Assembly (NCBI GenBank): GCA_017995275.1
Contig: JAGOJE010000045.1
Span: 1-7,660 of the forward strand
DNA from: Rickettsiaceae bacterium
GTDB lineage: Bacteria > Pseudomonadota > Alphaproteobacteria > Rickettsiales > Rickettsiaceae
Length of the DNA: 7,660 nt
Direction of reading: 5' to 3'
The notes under the pieces were generated by a model. That model saw nothing but the letters and a program-made list of their open reading frames with translations. It was not told the DNA's origin and ran no database searches. Numbering within the stretch: the stretch's first letter is position 1; each line of letters begins with the position of its first letter. The translations under genes and the position numbers were made by a program. Of the stretch, positions 1 through 7,171 are shown piece by piece.

Positions 1-631
1 AGTTCAAGCAAAAAGTCTCTAATATTGTCTATCAGCTTATTTTCTAACTCTCGCTCTTTAAGACTGCCTTGTATATCAAGAAATTCCAAGTTATATGGAT
101 CTTTTATAATGGCGGCTGCAAGATCAGATTGCACAGCAGGCAGAGTATCTTTAAAGTTATTGATGCTTCTTCCTTGTCTTGAGTATAAATCAGTACTTAT
201 TTGCAAAGCAAGAACGTTCCTAGACCAGCCGTTCTCTATGGTTTGACGCACATACCAAATACGTTCATTTTCTCCAGATGTCTTATCCATAATTATACAA
301 ATGTGCCCCCAAGGAATTTGCGCAGCAAGCTGTTGCGTAAATTCAAAATCAGGATAAGCCCTAGCAAAAGTTTGCATATAAACTAAATTTCTTGCTGATA
401 ACCCTTTCATTTCAGGAAATTCCTTCCTTAAATCTTGCGATATCCTATCTATAACCTTACTACCCCACCCTTCTTCTTTCTGACGTTCAAGAATCTGCTT
501 CCCAATCTTCCAATAAAGCAAATCATTTCCTTATTAACAGCCAGGTGAGCTCTAATCCTTGCTGTAGTTATCTCTTTCTTTAATGTCTCTAGAAGTTCAC
601 CATAACTTCTAGCTTCTAATTCACTTGTCAT
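1..631 (-). pseudogene. DUF1016/YhcG-type PD-(D/E)XK nuclease, N-terminal part, frameshifted and cut by the window edge
   Basis: After one frame correction the minus strand reads as the N-terminal domain of the DUF1016 (YhcG) family. Visible signatures are SYGELLETLKKEI, HLAVNKEMI followed by LLYWKIGKQILERQ, GWGSKVIDRISQDL, FPEMKGLSARNLVYMQTFA, IPWGH, and IENGWSRNVLALQI. The reading frame breaks between about 515 and 523, where one base appears to be missing in a run of three A (plus strand). Unrepaired, the frame stops near 449. After the break the frame stays open to base 1, about 210 residues in all. Family members are roughly 350 residues, so the C-terminal nuclease domain with the catalytic motif lies outside the window. 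I chose the ATG at 631 over the one at 643 because GGAGG sits 5 bases before it. The family is a predicted nuclease often seen in mobile or defence settings; its cellular role is poorly defined. A sequencing error cannot be excluded. Confidence 0.8.
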
Positions 632-636
632 AAAAT

Positions 637-641
637 CCTCC
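637..641 (-). promoter_or_regulatory. Ribosome binding site that decides the nuclease start
   Basis: GGAGG on the minus strand lies 5 bases before the ATG at 631. The upstream in-frame ATG at 643 has no comparable site and itself contributes a base to this one. The protein therefore most likely starts MTSELEARSY. Confidence 0.6.
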
Positions 642-695
642 ATTATTTTCTAGCTCTTCAACATAACTATTTTTTCTATATCTCCTAGAAATAAA

Positions 696-724
696 ATCAT
701 AATTTTTTGTTGAATCGAGTTTAA
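696..724 (-). promoter_or_regulatory. Possible sigma-70-type promoter for the nuclease gene
   Basis: On the minus strand a TATGAT box (696-701, one mismatch to TATAAT) follows a weak TTAAAC box (719-724) at a 17-base spacing. Transcription would start roughly 60 bases before the ATG at 631. The -35 box matches only half of TTGACA, and AT-rich DNA yields such pairs by chance, so this is tentative. Confidence 0.25.
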
Positions 725-970
725 AAAGTGACTTTCTTCTATGCATATAATGTGCCATCTATTTTGCTGGTAGCTTGTAAGCATACAGAATACAAAATTT
801 CCATTTCTGGACCCTCGTCGAATATATACACTTTTATTGCCACCCACGCGTTTGAACTTGGGATGTTAATAGAACAAATCAGCATTTTTAATTACGAACA
901 ATTTACTAAAAATATATATTTCAACCCAGAGTGCGCTATAAAAGCAACACAAAGCCTATTTTATTGAAAC

Positions 971-980
971 TTTCGCGAAA
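971..980. repeat. 10-bp perfect palindrome TTTCGCGAAA
   Basis: TTTCGCGAAA is a perfect palindrome about 140 bases upstream of the methyltransferase operon, with a CG-rich core inside very AT-rich DNA. With no loop it is unlikely to act as an RNA hairpin, so a binding site for a dimeric protein is the natural reading. No regulator is identified. Confidence 0.35.
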
Positions 981-995
981 AAGGATTGCAAGCTC

Positions 996-1074
996 TATCT
1001 CTCATGTTGTAGTAATAATTCATTACGCAGTAGAGATATGGAAAAGAAGGAAAATCCTTACTAAAGACATATCT
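996..1074 (+). promoter_or_regulatory. Competing inverted repeats in the presumed leader of the methyltransferase operon
   Basis: Two nested stem arrangements can be drawn. In the first, TATCTCT (996-1002) pairs with AGAGATA (1032-1038), with an inner stem GTAAT/ATTAC (1012-1016 and 1022-1026). In the second, AGATATG (1034-1040) pairs with CATATCT (1068-1074), with an inner stem AAGGA/TCCTT (1047-1051 and 1055-1059). They share bases 1034-1038 and so exclude each other. In addition, TCCTTA (1055-1060) is complementary to the Shine-Dalgarno TAAGGA (1106-1111) of the downstream gene. This is the layout of a translational switch, but it matches no riboswitch class I know, and short arms like these can arise by chance. 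Confidence 0.3.
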
Positions 1075-1106
1075 TAAGTCGTAGATTATTTATCCACCAA
1101 TAAAAT

Positions 1107-1111
1107 AAGGA
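1107..1111 (+). promoter_or_regulatory. Ribosome binding site of the first methyltransferase gene
   Basis: AAGGA lies 6 bases before the ATG at 1118 and fixes that start. With the preceding T it forms TAAGGA, which is complementary to TCCTTA at 1055-1060. Confidence 0.65.
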
Positions 1112-1117
1112 AAAAAC

Positions 1118-2716
1118 ATGACGGAAACAACATCAGTAACACAGACGGAATCAGCAAACACTTACGACTCAGTCCCTTACGAAAGTGTACCATATGCTAC
1201 ATCTAACCCATCTTATATGAGAGCTGTTGGAACGCTCTTTAAGATGAATCCCGCAAAAATCGATGAGGCAAGAATTTTAGAAATAGGATGTGCTGGAGGT
1301 GGAAATTTAATACCAATAGCCGTTAAATATCCAAAAGCAAAATTGCTAGGTATAGATTTATCACCAGTGCAAATAGAAATAGCTCAAAAACAAGCAAAAG
1401 AAGTTGGAGCAACCAATGTAGAGTTTAAAACTGTTTCAGTTACCGATTTAAATTCTTCTTACGGAAAATTTGACTATATAATATGTCATGGCGTTCTTTC
1501 TTGGGTTCCTGAAGATGTTCGTTCTGCAATTTTTAAGGCTTGTGGTGAATTGCTTACAGATGGCGGTCTTGCATATATAAGCTACAATACATTACCAGGC
1601 TGGAATATGGTGAGAACAGTTAGAGATATGATGTTATATCACGCAGCTATGTTCCAAACTCCAGCAGAAAAAATTCAACAATCAAGATTGTTGCTTGACT
1701 TTGTAAAAGATAGCACCCCTCAGCAAAACAATCCATATGCTGATATGCTAAAAACAGAATCTACAATATTGTCACAACAACCAGACCATTATTTATTCCA
1801 TGATCATCTAGAGCATGATAATAAACAATATTATTTCCATGAATTCATGGCAGAAGCAAATCGTCATTCTCTACAATATGTAGCAGATAGCAATATTGCT
1901 AGTATGTTCTTAGGAAATATGCCTGAATCAGTTTCAGAAAAACTTAAAGTAGTAAATGACATAGTACGCACAGAGCAATATATGGATTTCATAAATAACC
2001 GTAGATTCCGTATGAGTATATTATGCCGCGCTGGTACTCCAATAAATAGAGATTTGAATATAGATTCAGTAAAAGAACTGTATCTCAATATGAGAATTAC
2101 TCCTGAAAAACCTATGTCAGAAGTACCTCTAGAAGACACAACTACTCAGGCTGTATTCTACCATCAGGGAATGAAAGAAAATAACATTTCAACATCATCT
2201 CCTGTTATGAAGGCTGCATTATATACATTCGTTGAAAATATGAATTTCCCATTATCATTCAACGACGTTGTAAAAGCTATAGCTAAGAAATTACCTAAAG
2301 CAAAAGCTCAAGAAGTAGAACAAGAATTTGGGGTAAATGCTCTACGTATGGTTCTATCCGGTCATATTACAATTTCAGAAGCTCCAAAATTTGTAAATGT
2401 AGTTTCTAAAAAACCTGAAGTATCCGCTCTAGTAAGATATCAGGCTTTAAATATGCCAACTCTTTGGGTAACAAATGAAATGCACGAGAGAGTAGCAATC
2501 AATATTTTCGACAAATATTTGCTAAGATATTTGGATGGTAAACATTCATCTGAAGATCTTGCAACAAAAATGACTGAACATGTTGAAGGCGGAGAGCTAA
2601 ACATAACAAGAGACAACAAAGCTCTGGAAAATAAAGAGGAAATTAAGAAAGAAATCACAGCCGCTGTGACGCAAACCCTTGAAAAACTCAGAATTATGGC
2701 TTTATTGGTTGCATAA
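1118..2716 (+). CDS. SAM-dependent methyltransferase with regulatory domain, OmpB-type protein-lysine methyltransferase-like (copy 1)
   Basis: This 532-residue protein has a class I methyltransferase fold at about residues 45-175. Motif I is LEIGCAGGG (54-62), which binds S-adenosylmethionine. GID (78-80) supplies the acidic residue at the end of strand 2, and DYIICHGVLSWVP (119-131) and GGLAYISYN (149-157) complete the core. Residues about 220-303, with FHDHLE and FHEFMAEANRHSLQYVA, fit the methyltransferase-regulatory domain (PF10119 type). The C-terminal part, with RYLDGKHSSEDLA (470-482), looks like the winged-helix end of the Rickettsia lysine methyltransferases. No signal peptide or membrane segment is seen, so it should be cytoplasmic. 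Length and architecture match Rickettsia PKMT1/PKMT2, which methylate lysines of the surface protein OmpB. The substrate here is inferred, because related proteins of unknown target occur in other bacteria. It is the first gene of a pair and carries a 15-residue Thr/Ser-rich N-terminal extension compared with copy 2. Confidence 0.8.
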   Translation: MTETTSVTQTESANTYDSVPYESVPYATSNPSYMRAVGTLFKMNPAKIDEARILEIGCAGGGNLIPIAVKYPKAKLLGIDLSPVQIEIAQKQAKEVGATNVEFKTVSVTDLNSSYGKFDYIICHGVLSWVPEDVRSAIFKACGELLTDGGLAYISYNTLPGWNMVRTVRDMMLYHAAMFQTPAEKIQQSRLLLDFVKDSTPQQNNPYADMLKTESTILSQQPDHYLFHDHLEHDNKQYYFHEFMAEANRHSLQYVADSNIASMFLGNMPESVSEKLKVVNDIVRTEQYMDFINNRRFRMSILCRAGTPINRDLNIDSVKELYLNMRITPEKPMSEVPLEDTTTQAVFYHQGMKENNISTSSPVMKAALYTFVENMNFPLSFNDVVKAIAKKLPKAKAQEVEQEFGVNALRMVLSGHITISEAPKFVNVVSKKPEVSALVRYQALNMPTLWVTNEMHERVAINIFDKYLLRYLDGKHSSEDLATKMTEHVEGGELNITRDNKALENKEEIKKEITAAVTQTLEKLRIMALLVA

Positions 2717-2719
2717 CTT

Positions 2720-4267
2720 ATGAAAAGTTGCAGCTATGATGAGGTACAATATGAGAGTAAACCTATTGTAAACTCTAAACCAGAGAACCTTTATGCGGTG
2801 GCGTCATTTTTCGGAATGACGCCACAACTTCCTGAAAAAGCAAGAATACTAGAGCTTGGCTGCGCAGGTGGTGGCAATATCATTCCAACTGCAATGATGT
2901 TTCCTGATTCTTACTGTCTTGGGATAGATATTTCCTCTTTGCAAATAGATTTTGCTTTAAATGCAAAGAAAGAACTAAATGTACCAAATATAGATTTTGT
3001 ATGTGCATCTATTACTGAAATAGATGAGTCATATGGCAAGTTTGATTATATAATCTGTCACGGTGTTTTTTCATGGGTGCCAGAAGAAGTAAGAGCTGCT
3101 ATATTTGCTACCTGCAAAAAGTTATTATCAAAAAATGGACTTGCATATATTAGCTATAATACAATGCCAGGATGGTCTATTCCTAGAACCATACGTGATA
3201 TTATGCTACATTATTCTAATGGTGCAAAAAAATCCGAAGAAATATTATCAAAATCAAGATTCATAACGGACTTTTTAAAAGAAAACACGCACGCTGAAAA
3301 AAGCTATCAGGAACTATTAAAAAAAGAACTAGAAAAAATTGAAGAAGCTTCCGATCATTATATATTTCATGAACATCTTGAAGATACAAATGAGCAGTTT
3401 TACTTCCATGAATTTATGGCTCAGGCGAAGTCGCACTCATTACAATATGTTGCCCCAGCTGAGCTATTTACAATGTTCAGAGGCAATATGTATGATTATA
3501 TTGCAGAAAAATTGCATATAGAAGATACTGAGGAAATAGAACAATATCTTGATTTCATATACAATAGAAGATTTCGAAGCTCAATATTATGCAAAGATAG
3601 TGTAAAAATAGATAGGCAGCCTTCGAAAGAAATAATCAAGAAATTCTTCTTGGAGACCAAATTCGAGCCAGAAAAACCACTTGCAGAAATTGATATATAT
3701 AATGAAAAAGAAGATATAAAATTCTACTATGAAGGTGATAAAGAAACTTATTTTTCAAGAACCACACCTATCAGTAAGGCTATTTTTTACAGTTTATCTT
3801 ATTACTGGAATTATCCAGTATCATTTGATGAACTAGTTGATCAAACTATGCAGATATTAAATAAAGAAACAATAGATGAAATAGAAAAAGAAGCATGCGA
3901 TGAATTTATGCATTTGATAAAGCTTGGATATCTATCAATTTCTTTATCTGCACCAAAGTTCATAAATGAATTGTCAGAAAAACCCAAAATATCTGATATT
4001 GCAATATACCAAGCTGCAATAGGGCAGCCATGGGTAACAAGTATGACGCATAAAGTTATTTGGATGAGCAATATAGAAAAATATATATATCGCTATCTTG
4101 ATGGAAATCACTCGATTACAGATATAGCAGATAAGTTGCTTCAGCATCTAAAAAATGGCGAGATAAAATCTGAATATGATGATAGAAAATTCGCAAAAAA
4201 AGACATGGAAGAGGAGCTAAACAAAGCTCTTAACAATATAAAATACAAAGCTTTGCTTGTTGGCTAG
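2720..4267 (+). CDS. SAM-dependent methyltransferase with regulatory domain, OmpB-type protein-lysine methyltransferase-like (copy 2)
   Basis: This 515-residue paralog of the preceding gene aligns with it along its whole length. By hand count about 74 of 123 residues are identical across the catalytic core (residues 41-163 here). Motif I is LELGCAGGG (44-52), GID is at 68-70, DYIICHGVFSWVP at 109-121 and GLAYISYN at 140-147. The regulatory domain follows at about 210-290 (FHEHLE, FHEFMAQAKSHSLQYVA), and the winged-helix-like end contains RYLDGNHSITDIA (458-470). Only 3 bases separate it from the upstream stop codon, and no Shine-Dalgarno site precedes the ATG at 2720. It is therefore probably translated by ribosomes that have just finished copy 1. 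Catalytic motifs are intact in both copies, while the middle and C-terminal parts diverge most, which suggests different substrates or methylation states rather than redundancy. The target is unknown. Confidence 0.8.
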   Translation: MKSCSYDEVQYESKPIVNSKPENLYAVASFFGMTPQLPEKARILELGCAGGGNIIPTAMMFPDSYCLGIDISSLQIDFALNAKKELNVPNIDFVCASITEIDESYGKFDYIICHGVFSWVPEEVRAAIFATCKKLLSKNGLAYISYNTMPGWSIPRTIRDIMLHYSNGAKKSEEILSKSRFITDFLKENTHAEKSYQELLKKELEKIEEASDHYIFHEHLEDTNEQFYFHEFMAQAKSHSLQYVAPAELFTMFRGNMYDYIAEKLHIEDTEEIEQYLDFIYNRRFRSSILCKDSVKIDRQPSKEIIKKFFLETKFEPEKPLAEIDIYNEKEDIKFYYEGDKETYFSRTTPISKAIFYSLSYYWNYPVSFDELVDQTMQILNKETIDEIEKEACDEFMHLIKLGYLSISLSAPKFINELSEKPKISDIAIYQAAIGQPWVTSMTHKVIWMSNIEKYIYRYLDGNHSITDIADKLLQHLKNGEIKSEYDDRKFAKKDMEEELNKALNNIKYKALLVG

Positions 4268-5190
4268 AATTGACTTATATTGCTCATAAAATTAGAAGAA
4301 AGGTTTTTATCTAGATATCTTTTGACGCGTGGAATGAATTCAAGATATTTATCTTGTCCATCCCTCAGAGCTTTGCGAGCAAACACCCCTAAAATACGCA
4401 AGTTTCTTTGTGCTCCTAGCAAGTTATAAAGTTTTGCTAGATCAGATGAAGATATAAGATCTGTACTAGATATGTAATAATCTAGCATCTTCTCCTCTAA
4501 ACAATCATTTACATCATGCCTTGCGTCTTGCAAAACGGATACAAGGTCATAAACAGGACTGCCTCTTCTGGCATCTTGAAAATCCAATATTCCTATCTCC
4601 CCAGATGGTAAGTCCATCAAATTCTCAACATGGAAATCTCTAAGAGCTATTACCTTGTTTCCTGTTTCAGATAAAAAAGATAGCTTATCTCTCCATAAAT
4701 CTAAAGAATCTCTTCTCTCTACTTCAGATACATCTTTGCCAATTAATTTAGGATACCAGTCCATATATACTTCTATACCAGAGAGTAAAAGCTCTAAATC
4801 ATGATCTTCCAGAATTTTTGTATCACATTTTTGTACTTGATGTAATAAATCTATAACCCTTGAATAAATTTCATCTTCAGCTTCAGGCTTAGACAGTAAA
4901 GTATCTTTAATACGCTGCTTGCCAAAATCCTCTATCAGTAGAAAACCATTCTCCTCATCTGACGCAAATATTTCAGGAGCCCTAAGGCCATGAGACCTTA
5001 GTAAAGAGGCTATTTCAACAAATGGAACAACAGATGTATAATCAGGAGGACAATTCATTAGAATATAATCACGCCCTTTGGAGTGGATTCTGTCATAACT
5101 ACGTGCAGAAGCGTCCATAGGAAGCTCAGTAACGAGAGATTCGCCAAGATTATGCCTTAACAGAAAATCCTGTTTGATATTATTACGCAC
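4264..5190 (-). CDS. amgK: Aminoglycoside-phosphotransferase-fold sugar kinase, AmgK-like (N-acetylmuramate/N-acetylglucosamine 1-kinase)
   Basis: About 308 residues with the phosphotransferase (APH) kinase fold. Visible motifs, in order, are PMDASARSYDR near the N-terminus (the DAS-x-R-x-Y-x-R pattern of AmgK proteins), MNCPP, LLIEDFG, the catalytic loop LRDFHVENL (catalytic Asp), and ILDFQDARRGSPVYDLVS (metal-binding Asp, and the DFQDA-x-RG typical of AmgK). AmgK phosphorylates anomeric MurNAc/GlcNAc in the peptidoglycan-recycling route that bypasses de novo UDP-MurNAc synthesis. Its partner MurU is not in the window. The frame can start at the GTG at 5205, but I prefer the GTG at 5190: GGAAG lies 7 bases before it and the overlap with clpX falls from 23 to 8 bases. 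It is the last gene of the clp operon. A broader choline/aminoglycoside kinase role cannot be excluded. Confidence 0.72.
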   Translation of the reverse strand: MRNNIKQDFLLRHNLGESLVTELPMDASARSYDRIHSKGRDYILMNCPPDYTSVVPFVEIASLLRSHGLRAPEIFASDEENGFLLIEDFGKQRIKDTLLSKPEAEDEIYSRVIDLLHQVQKCDTKILEDHDLELLLSGIEVYMDWYPKLIGKDVSEVERRDSLDLWRDKLSFLSETGNKVIALRDFHVENLMDLPSGEIGILDFQDARRGSPVYDLVSVLQDARHDVNDCLEEKMLDYYISSTDLISSSDLAKLYNLLGAQRNLRILGVFARKALRDGQDKYLEFIPRVKRYLDKNLSSNFMSNISQF

Positions 5191-6445
5191 TCTCTTTCTT
5201 CCCACGAGATGAAGATTTTTGAGGTTTAGGCTTAATCACGGGCTCTGCATTATTCTCTATAACATCCTTTGTTATAGTAATTTGCATATGACGATGATTT
5301 GCCACATCAAACATTATATCCATCAAAGTTTTTTCTATAATAGACCTTAAACCCCTTGCTCCGGTTTTTCTTGCTATCGCTTTTGTAGCTATTGCTTCCA
5401 AAGCTTCATCTTCAAACACAAGATCAACATCATCTAGCTCTAAAAGCCTGTGATACTGTTTTACTAAAGCATTTTTAGGCTTTGTTAAAATATTTATTAG
5501 GCTAGCTTCATCAAGATCATCTAAGCTTGCAACAACTGGCAATCTACCAATAAATTCAGGAATCATACCAAATTTTATCAGATCCTCTATTTCAACTGAT
5601 TTAAATAATTCACCAGTTTTATGATCCTTCTTCGCTTTAATCTTAGCACCAAAGCCCATGGAACTTTCTGTCATTCTATTTTGAACTATTTTCTCTAAAC
5701 CGTTAAAAGCACCACCACATATAAACAATATGTTAGTAGTATCTAACTGTAGAAAATCTTGCTGAGGATGCTTACGCCCGCCTTGTGGAGGAACAGAAGC
5801 CACGGTCCCTTCCATAATTTTTAAAAGTGCTTGCTGCACTCCTTCACCAGAAACGTCTCTAGTAATAGAAGGATTATCAGATTTACGAGCAATTTTATCA
5901 ACTTCATCTATATAGATAATCCCGCGCTCTGCTTTATCTATCTTGTAGTTTGCAGCTTGCAACAATCTTAGAAGTATATTCTCCACATCCTCACCAACAT
6001 ATCCAGCTTCTGTTAGAGAAGTGGCATCGGCCATTGTAAATGGGACATCTAAAATTCTTGCCAAAGTCTGTGCAAGTAATGTTTTACCAGAACCAGTAGG
6101 ACCAATTAACAATATATTGGATTTCGCTAGTTCTATTTCGTTACTACCTTTATCGATTTCTGCAAGCCTTTTATAATGGTTATAAACAGCAACAGAAAGA
6201 ACTTTCTTGGCCTCATTTTGCCCTATAACATAATCATTCAGAGTTTTACAAATCTCTTTAGGAGAAGGAATAGTCGCATCATCTTGCTTTGGAGACTTCA
6301 CTTTTACTTCTTCTTTCATTATATCAAGACATAGATTTATACATTCGTCACAAATAAAAACAGCTGGACCAGCTATAAGCTTTTGCACATCATGCTGCCC
6401 CTTGGCGCAGAACGAACAATGTAGTGTTTTTTTATCTTCACTCAT
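5183..6445 (-). CDS. clpX: ATP-dependent Clp protease ATP-binding subunit ClpX
   Basis: This 420-residue protein is the AAA+ unfoldase that recognises tagged or damaged proteins and threads them into ClpP. The N-terminal zinc-binding domain has Cys10, Cys13, Cys32 and Cys35. The Walker A motif GPTGSGKT is at 115-122 and Walker B IIYIDEVD at 176-183. Pore-1 loop GYVG is at 148-151, the RKH loop is at 224-226, and the sensor-2 region GARGLRS is at 362-368. The ClpP-docking loop reads MGF (263-265), where the common form is IGF. Length is normal, and the C-terminus is a short Lys/Ser-rich tail (KPKPQKSSSRGKKESA). It starts 20 bases after clpP and overlaps the next gene by 8 bases, so all three are probably co-transcribed. 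In many alphaproteobacteria lon follows clpX; here a kinase does. Confidence 0.97.
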   Translation of the reverse strand: MSEDKKTLHCSFCAKGQHDVQKLIAGPAVFICDECINLCLDIMKEEVKVKSPKQDDATIPSPKEICKTLNDYVIGQNEAKKVLSVAVYNHYKRLAEIDKGSNEIELAKSNILLIGPTGSGKTLLAQTLARILDVPFTMADATSLTEAGYVGEDVENILLRLLQAANYKIDKAERGIIYIDEVDKIARKSDNPSITRDVSGEGVQQALLKIMEGTVASVPPQGGRKHPQQDFLQLDTTNILFICGGAFNGLEKIVQNRMTESSMGFGAKIKAKKDHKTGELFKSVEIEDLIKFGMIPEFIGRLPVVASLDDLDEASLINILTKPKNALVKQYHRLLELDDVDLVFEDEALEAIATKAIARKTGARGLRSIIEKTLMDIMFDVANHRHMQITITKDVIENNAEPVIKPKPQKSSSRGKKESA

Positions 6446-6465
6446 AAAATTCCAAAATAGTTTTC

Positions 6466-7095
6466 TTATTTCTTAGATGAGACAATGCTAACCATGTCTC
6501 TATTTTCAATTATAGAATCTATCAAGCCGAATTCTTTCGCGGCTATAGGATCCATAAAATTATCACGCTCCATACTTTTTTCGACAATAGGAAGCTTTTG
6601 CTTGGTATGTTTTACATACAAACCATTTAATATAGACTTCACTTTCAATGTCTCTTTTGCGTGTATTTCTATATCAGTAGCCTGCCCCTGGTAACCCCCA
6701 GAAGGTTGGTGAATCATTATACGACTATGAGGAAGAGCATACCTTCTACCCTCAGCACCAGCAGTTAGCAATAAAGACCCCATTGAACAAGCTTGACCAA
6801 GACATAAAGTAGTTACTTTTGGTTTTATATATTGCATAGTATCGTAAATGGCAAGACCAGCAGTTACAACTCCACCAGGGGAATTGATATACATATTTAT
6901 GTCTTTTTCCGGATCTTCAGCTTCTAGAAAGAGAAGTTGGGCTACGACTATATTAGCCATATAATCTTCTACTGGGCCGCAAACAAAAACCACACGTTCT
7001 TTCAATAATCTTGAATAAATATCATAGGCCCTCTCACCACGGCTTGTTTGCTCAACCACCATAGGTATGTAGGACATTGTGTGCTGGTTTGTCAT
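6466..7095 (-). CDS. clpP: ATP-dependent Clp protease proteolytic subunit ClpP
   Basis: This 209-residue serine peptidase forms the tetradecameric chamber that degrades substrates delivered by ClpX. The catalytic triad is complete: Ser104 in GQACSMGSLLL, His129 in RIMIHQP, and Asp178 in MERDNFM. All are offset by 7 from E. coli Ser97/His122/Asp171. The oligomer and substrate-groove motif INSPGG is at 70-75. The start at 7095 is supported by AGGAG four bases upstream; an internal Met at residue 7 is a weaker alternative. The N-terminus ends in the typical IPMVVEQTSRGERAYDIYSRLL, and the first residues are probably removed during maturation. It is the first gene of the clpP-clpX-amgK operon. 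Confidence 0.97.
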   Translation of the reverse strand: MTNQHTMSYIPMVVEQTSRGERAYDIYSRLLKERVVFVCGPVEDYMANIVVAQLLFLEAEDPEKDINMYINSPGGVVTAGLAIYDTMQYIKPKVTTLCLGQACSMGSLLLTAGAEGRRYALPHSRIMIHQPSGGYQGQATDIEIHAKETLKVKSILNGLYVKHTKQKLPIVEKSMERDNFMDPIAAKEFGLIDSIIENRDMVSIVSSKK

Positions 7096-7099
7096 ATCT

Positions 7100-7104
7100 C
7101 TCCT
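7100..7104 (-). promoter_or_regulatory. Ribosome binding site of clpP
   Basis: AGGAG on the minus strand lies 4 bases before the ATG at 7095. It is the best Shine-Dalgarno site among the plus- and minus-strand genes of this window and supports the longer ClpP start. Confidence 0.7.
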
Positions 7105-7171
7105 GACTTTTTATAAATATAAAAGATGTATTCTAAAGATTTTTTTGACTTACGACTACAATTTTTTGAAA

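Larger units (their letters stand above)
632..1117. other. Divergent intergenic region without a convincing gene
   Basis: This stretch separates the minus-strand nuclease from the plus-strand methyltransferase operon, so it should carry the control regions of both. Open frames exist on both strands (plus 728-967, minus 650-847 and minus 739-885). None has a Shine-Dalgarno site, a recognisable family motif or a coding-like look. The segment around 800-870 is somewhat richer in G+C than its flanks and could be the remnant of a decayed gene, but I recognise nothing in it. The right half holds inverted repeats, listed separately. I could not find a good -35/-10 pair for the plus-strand operon. 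Confidence 0.6.

Noticed and set aside
25..386. Plus-strand open frames at the left end
   Set aside because: They are antisense to the DUF1016 nuclease, whose minus-strand reading has clear family motifs.
841..870. Sequence resembling a tRNA T-arm (GTTCAAA on the minus strand)
   Set aside because: No matching acceptor stem, anticodon arm or paired T-stem can be drawn around it.
739..885. Minus-strand open frame of 48 codons ending upstream of the nuclease gene
   Set aside because: Its translation looks mildly protein-like, but there is no ribosome binding site and a stop lies just before the ATG; not enough to call a gene.
728..967. Plus-strand open frame of 79 codons in the intergenic region
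   Set aside because: It has no Shine-Dalgarno site, no family motif, and overlaps the minus-strand promoter region; AT-rich DNA with few stops by chance explains it.
4220..4260. Inverted repeat GAGCT/AGCTC near the end of the second methyltransferase gene as a terminator
   Set aside because: The stem is only 5 bases, lies in coding sequence, and has no adjacent T-run on either strand.
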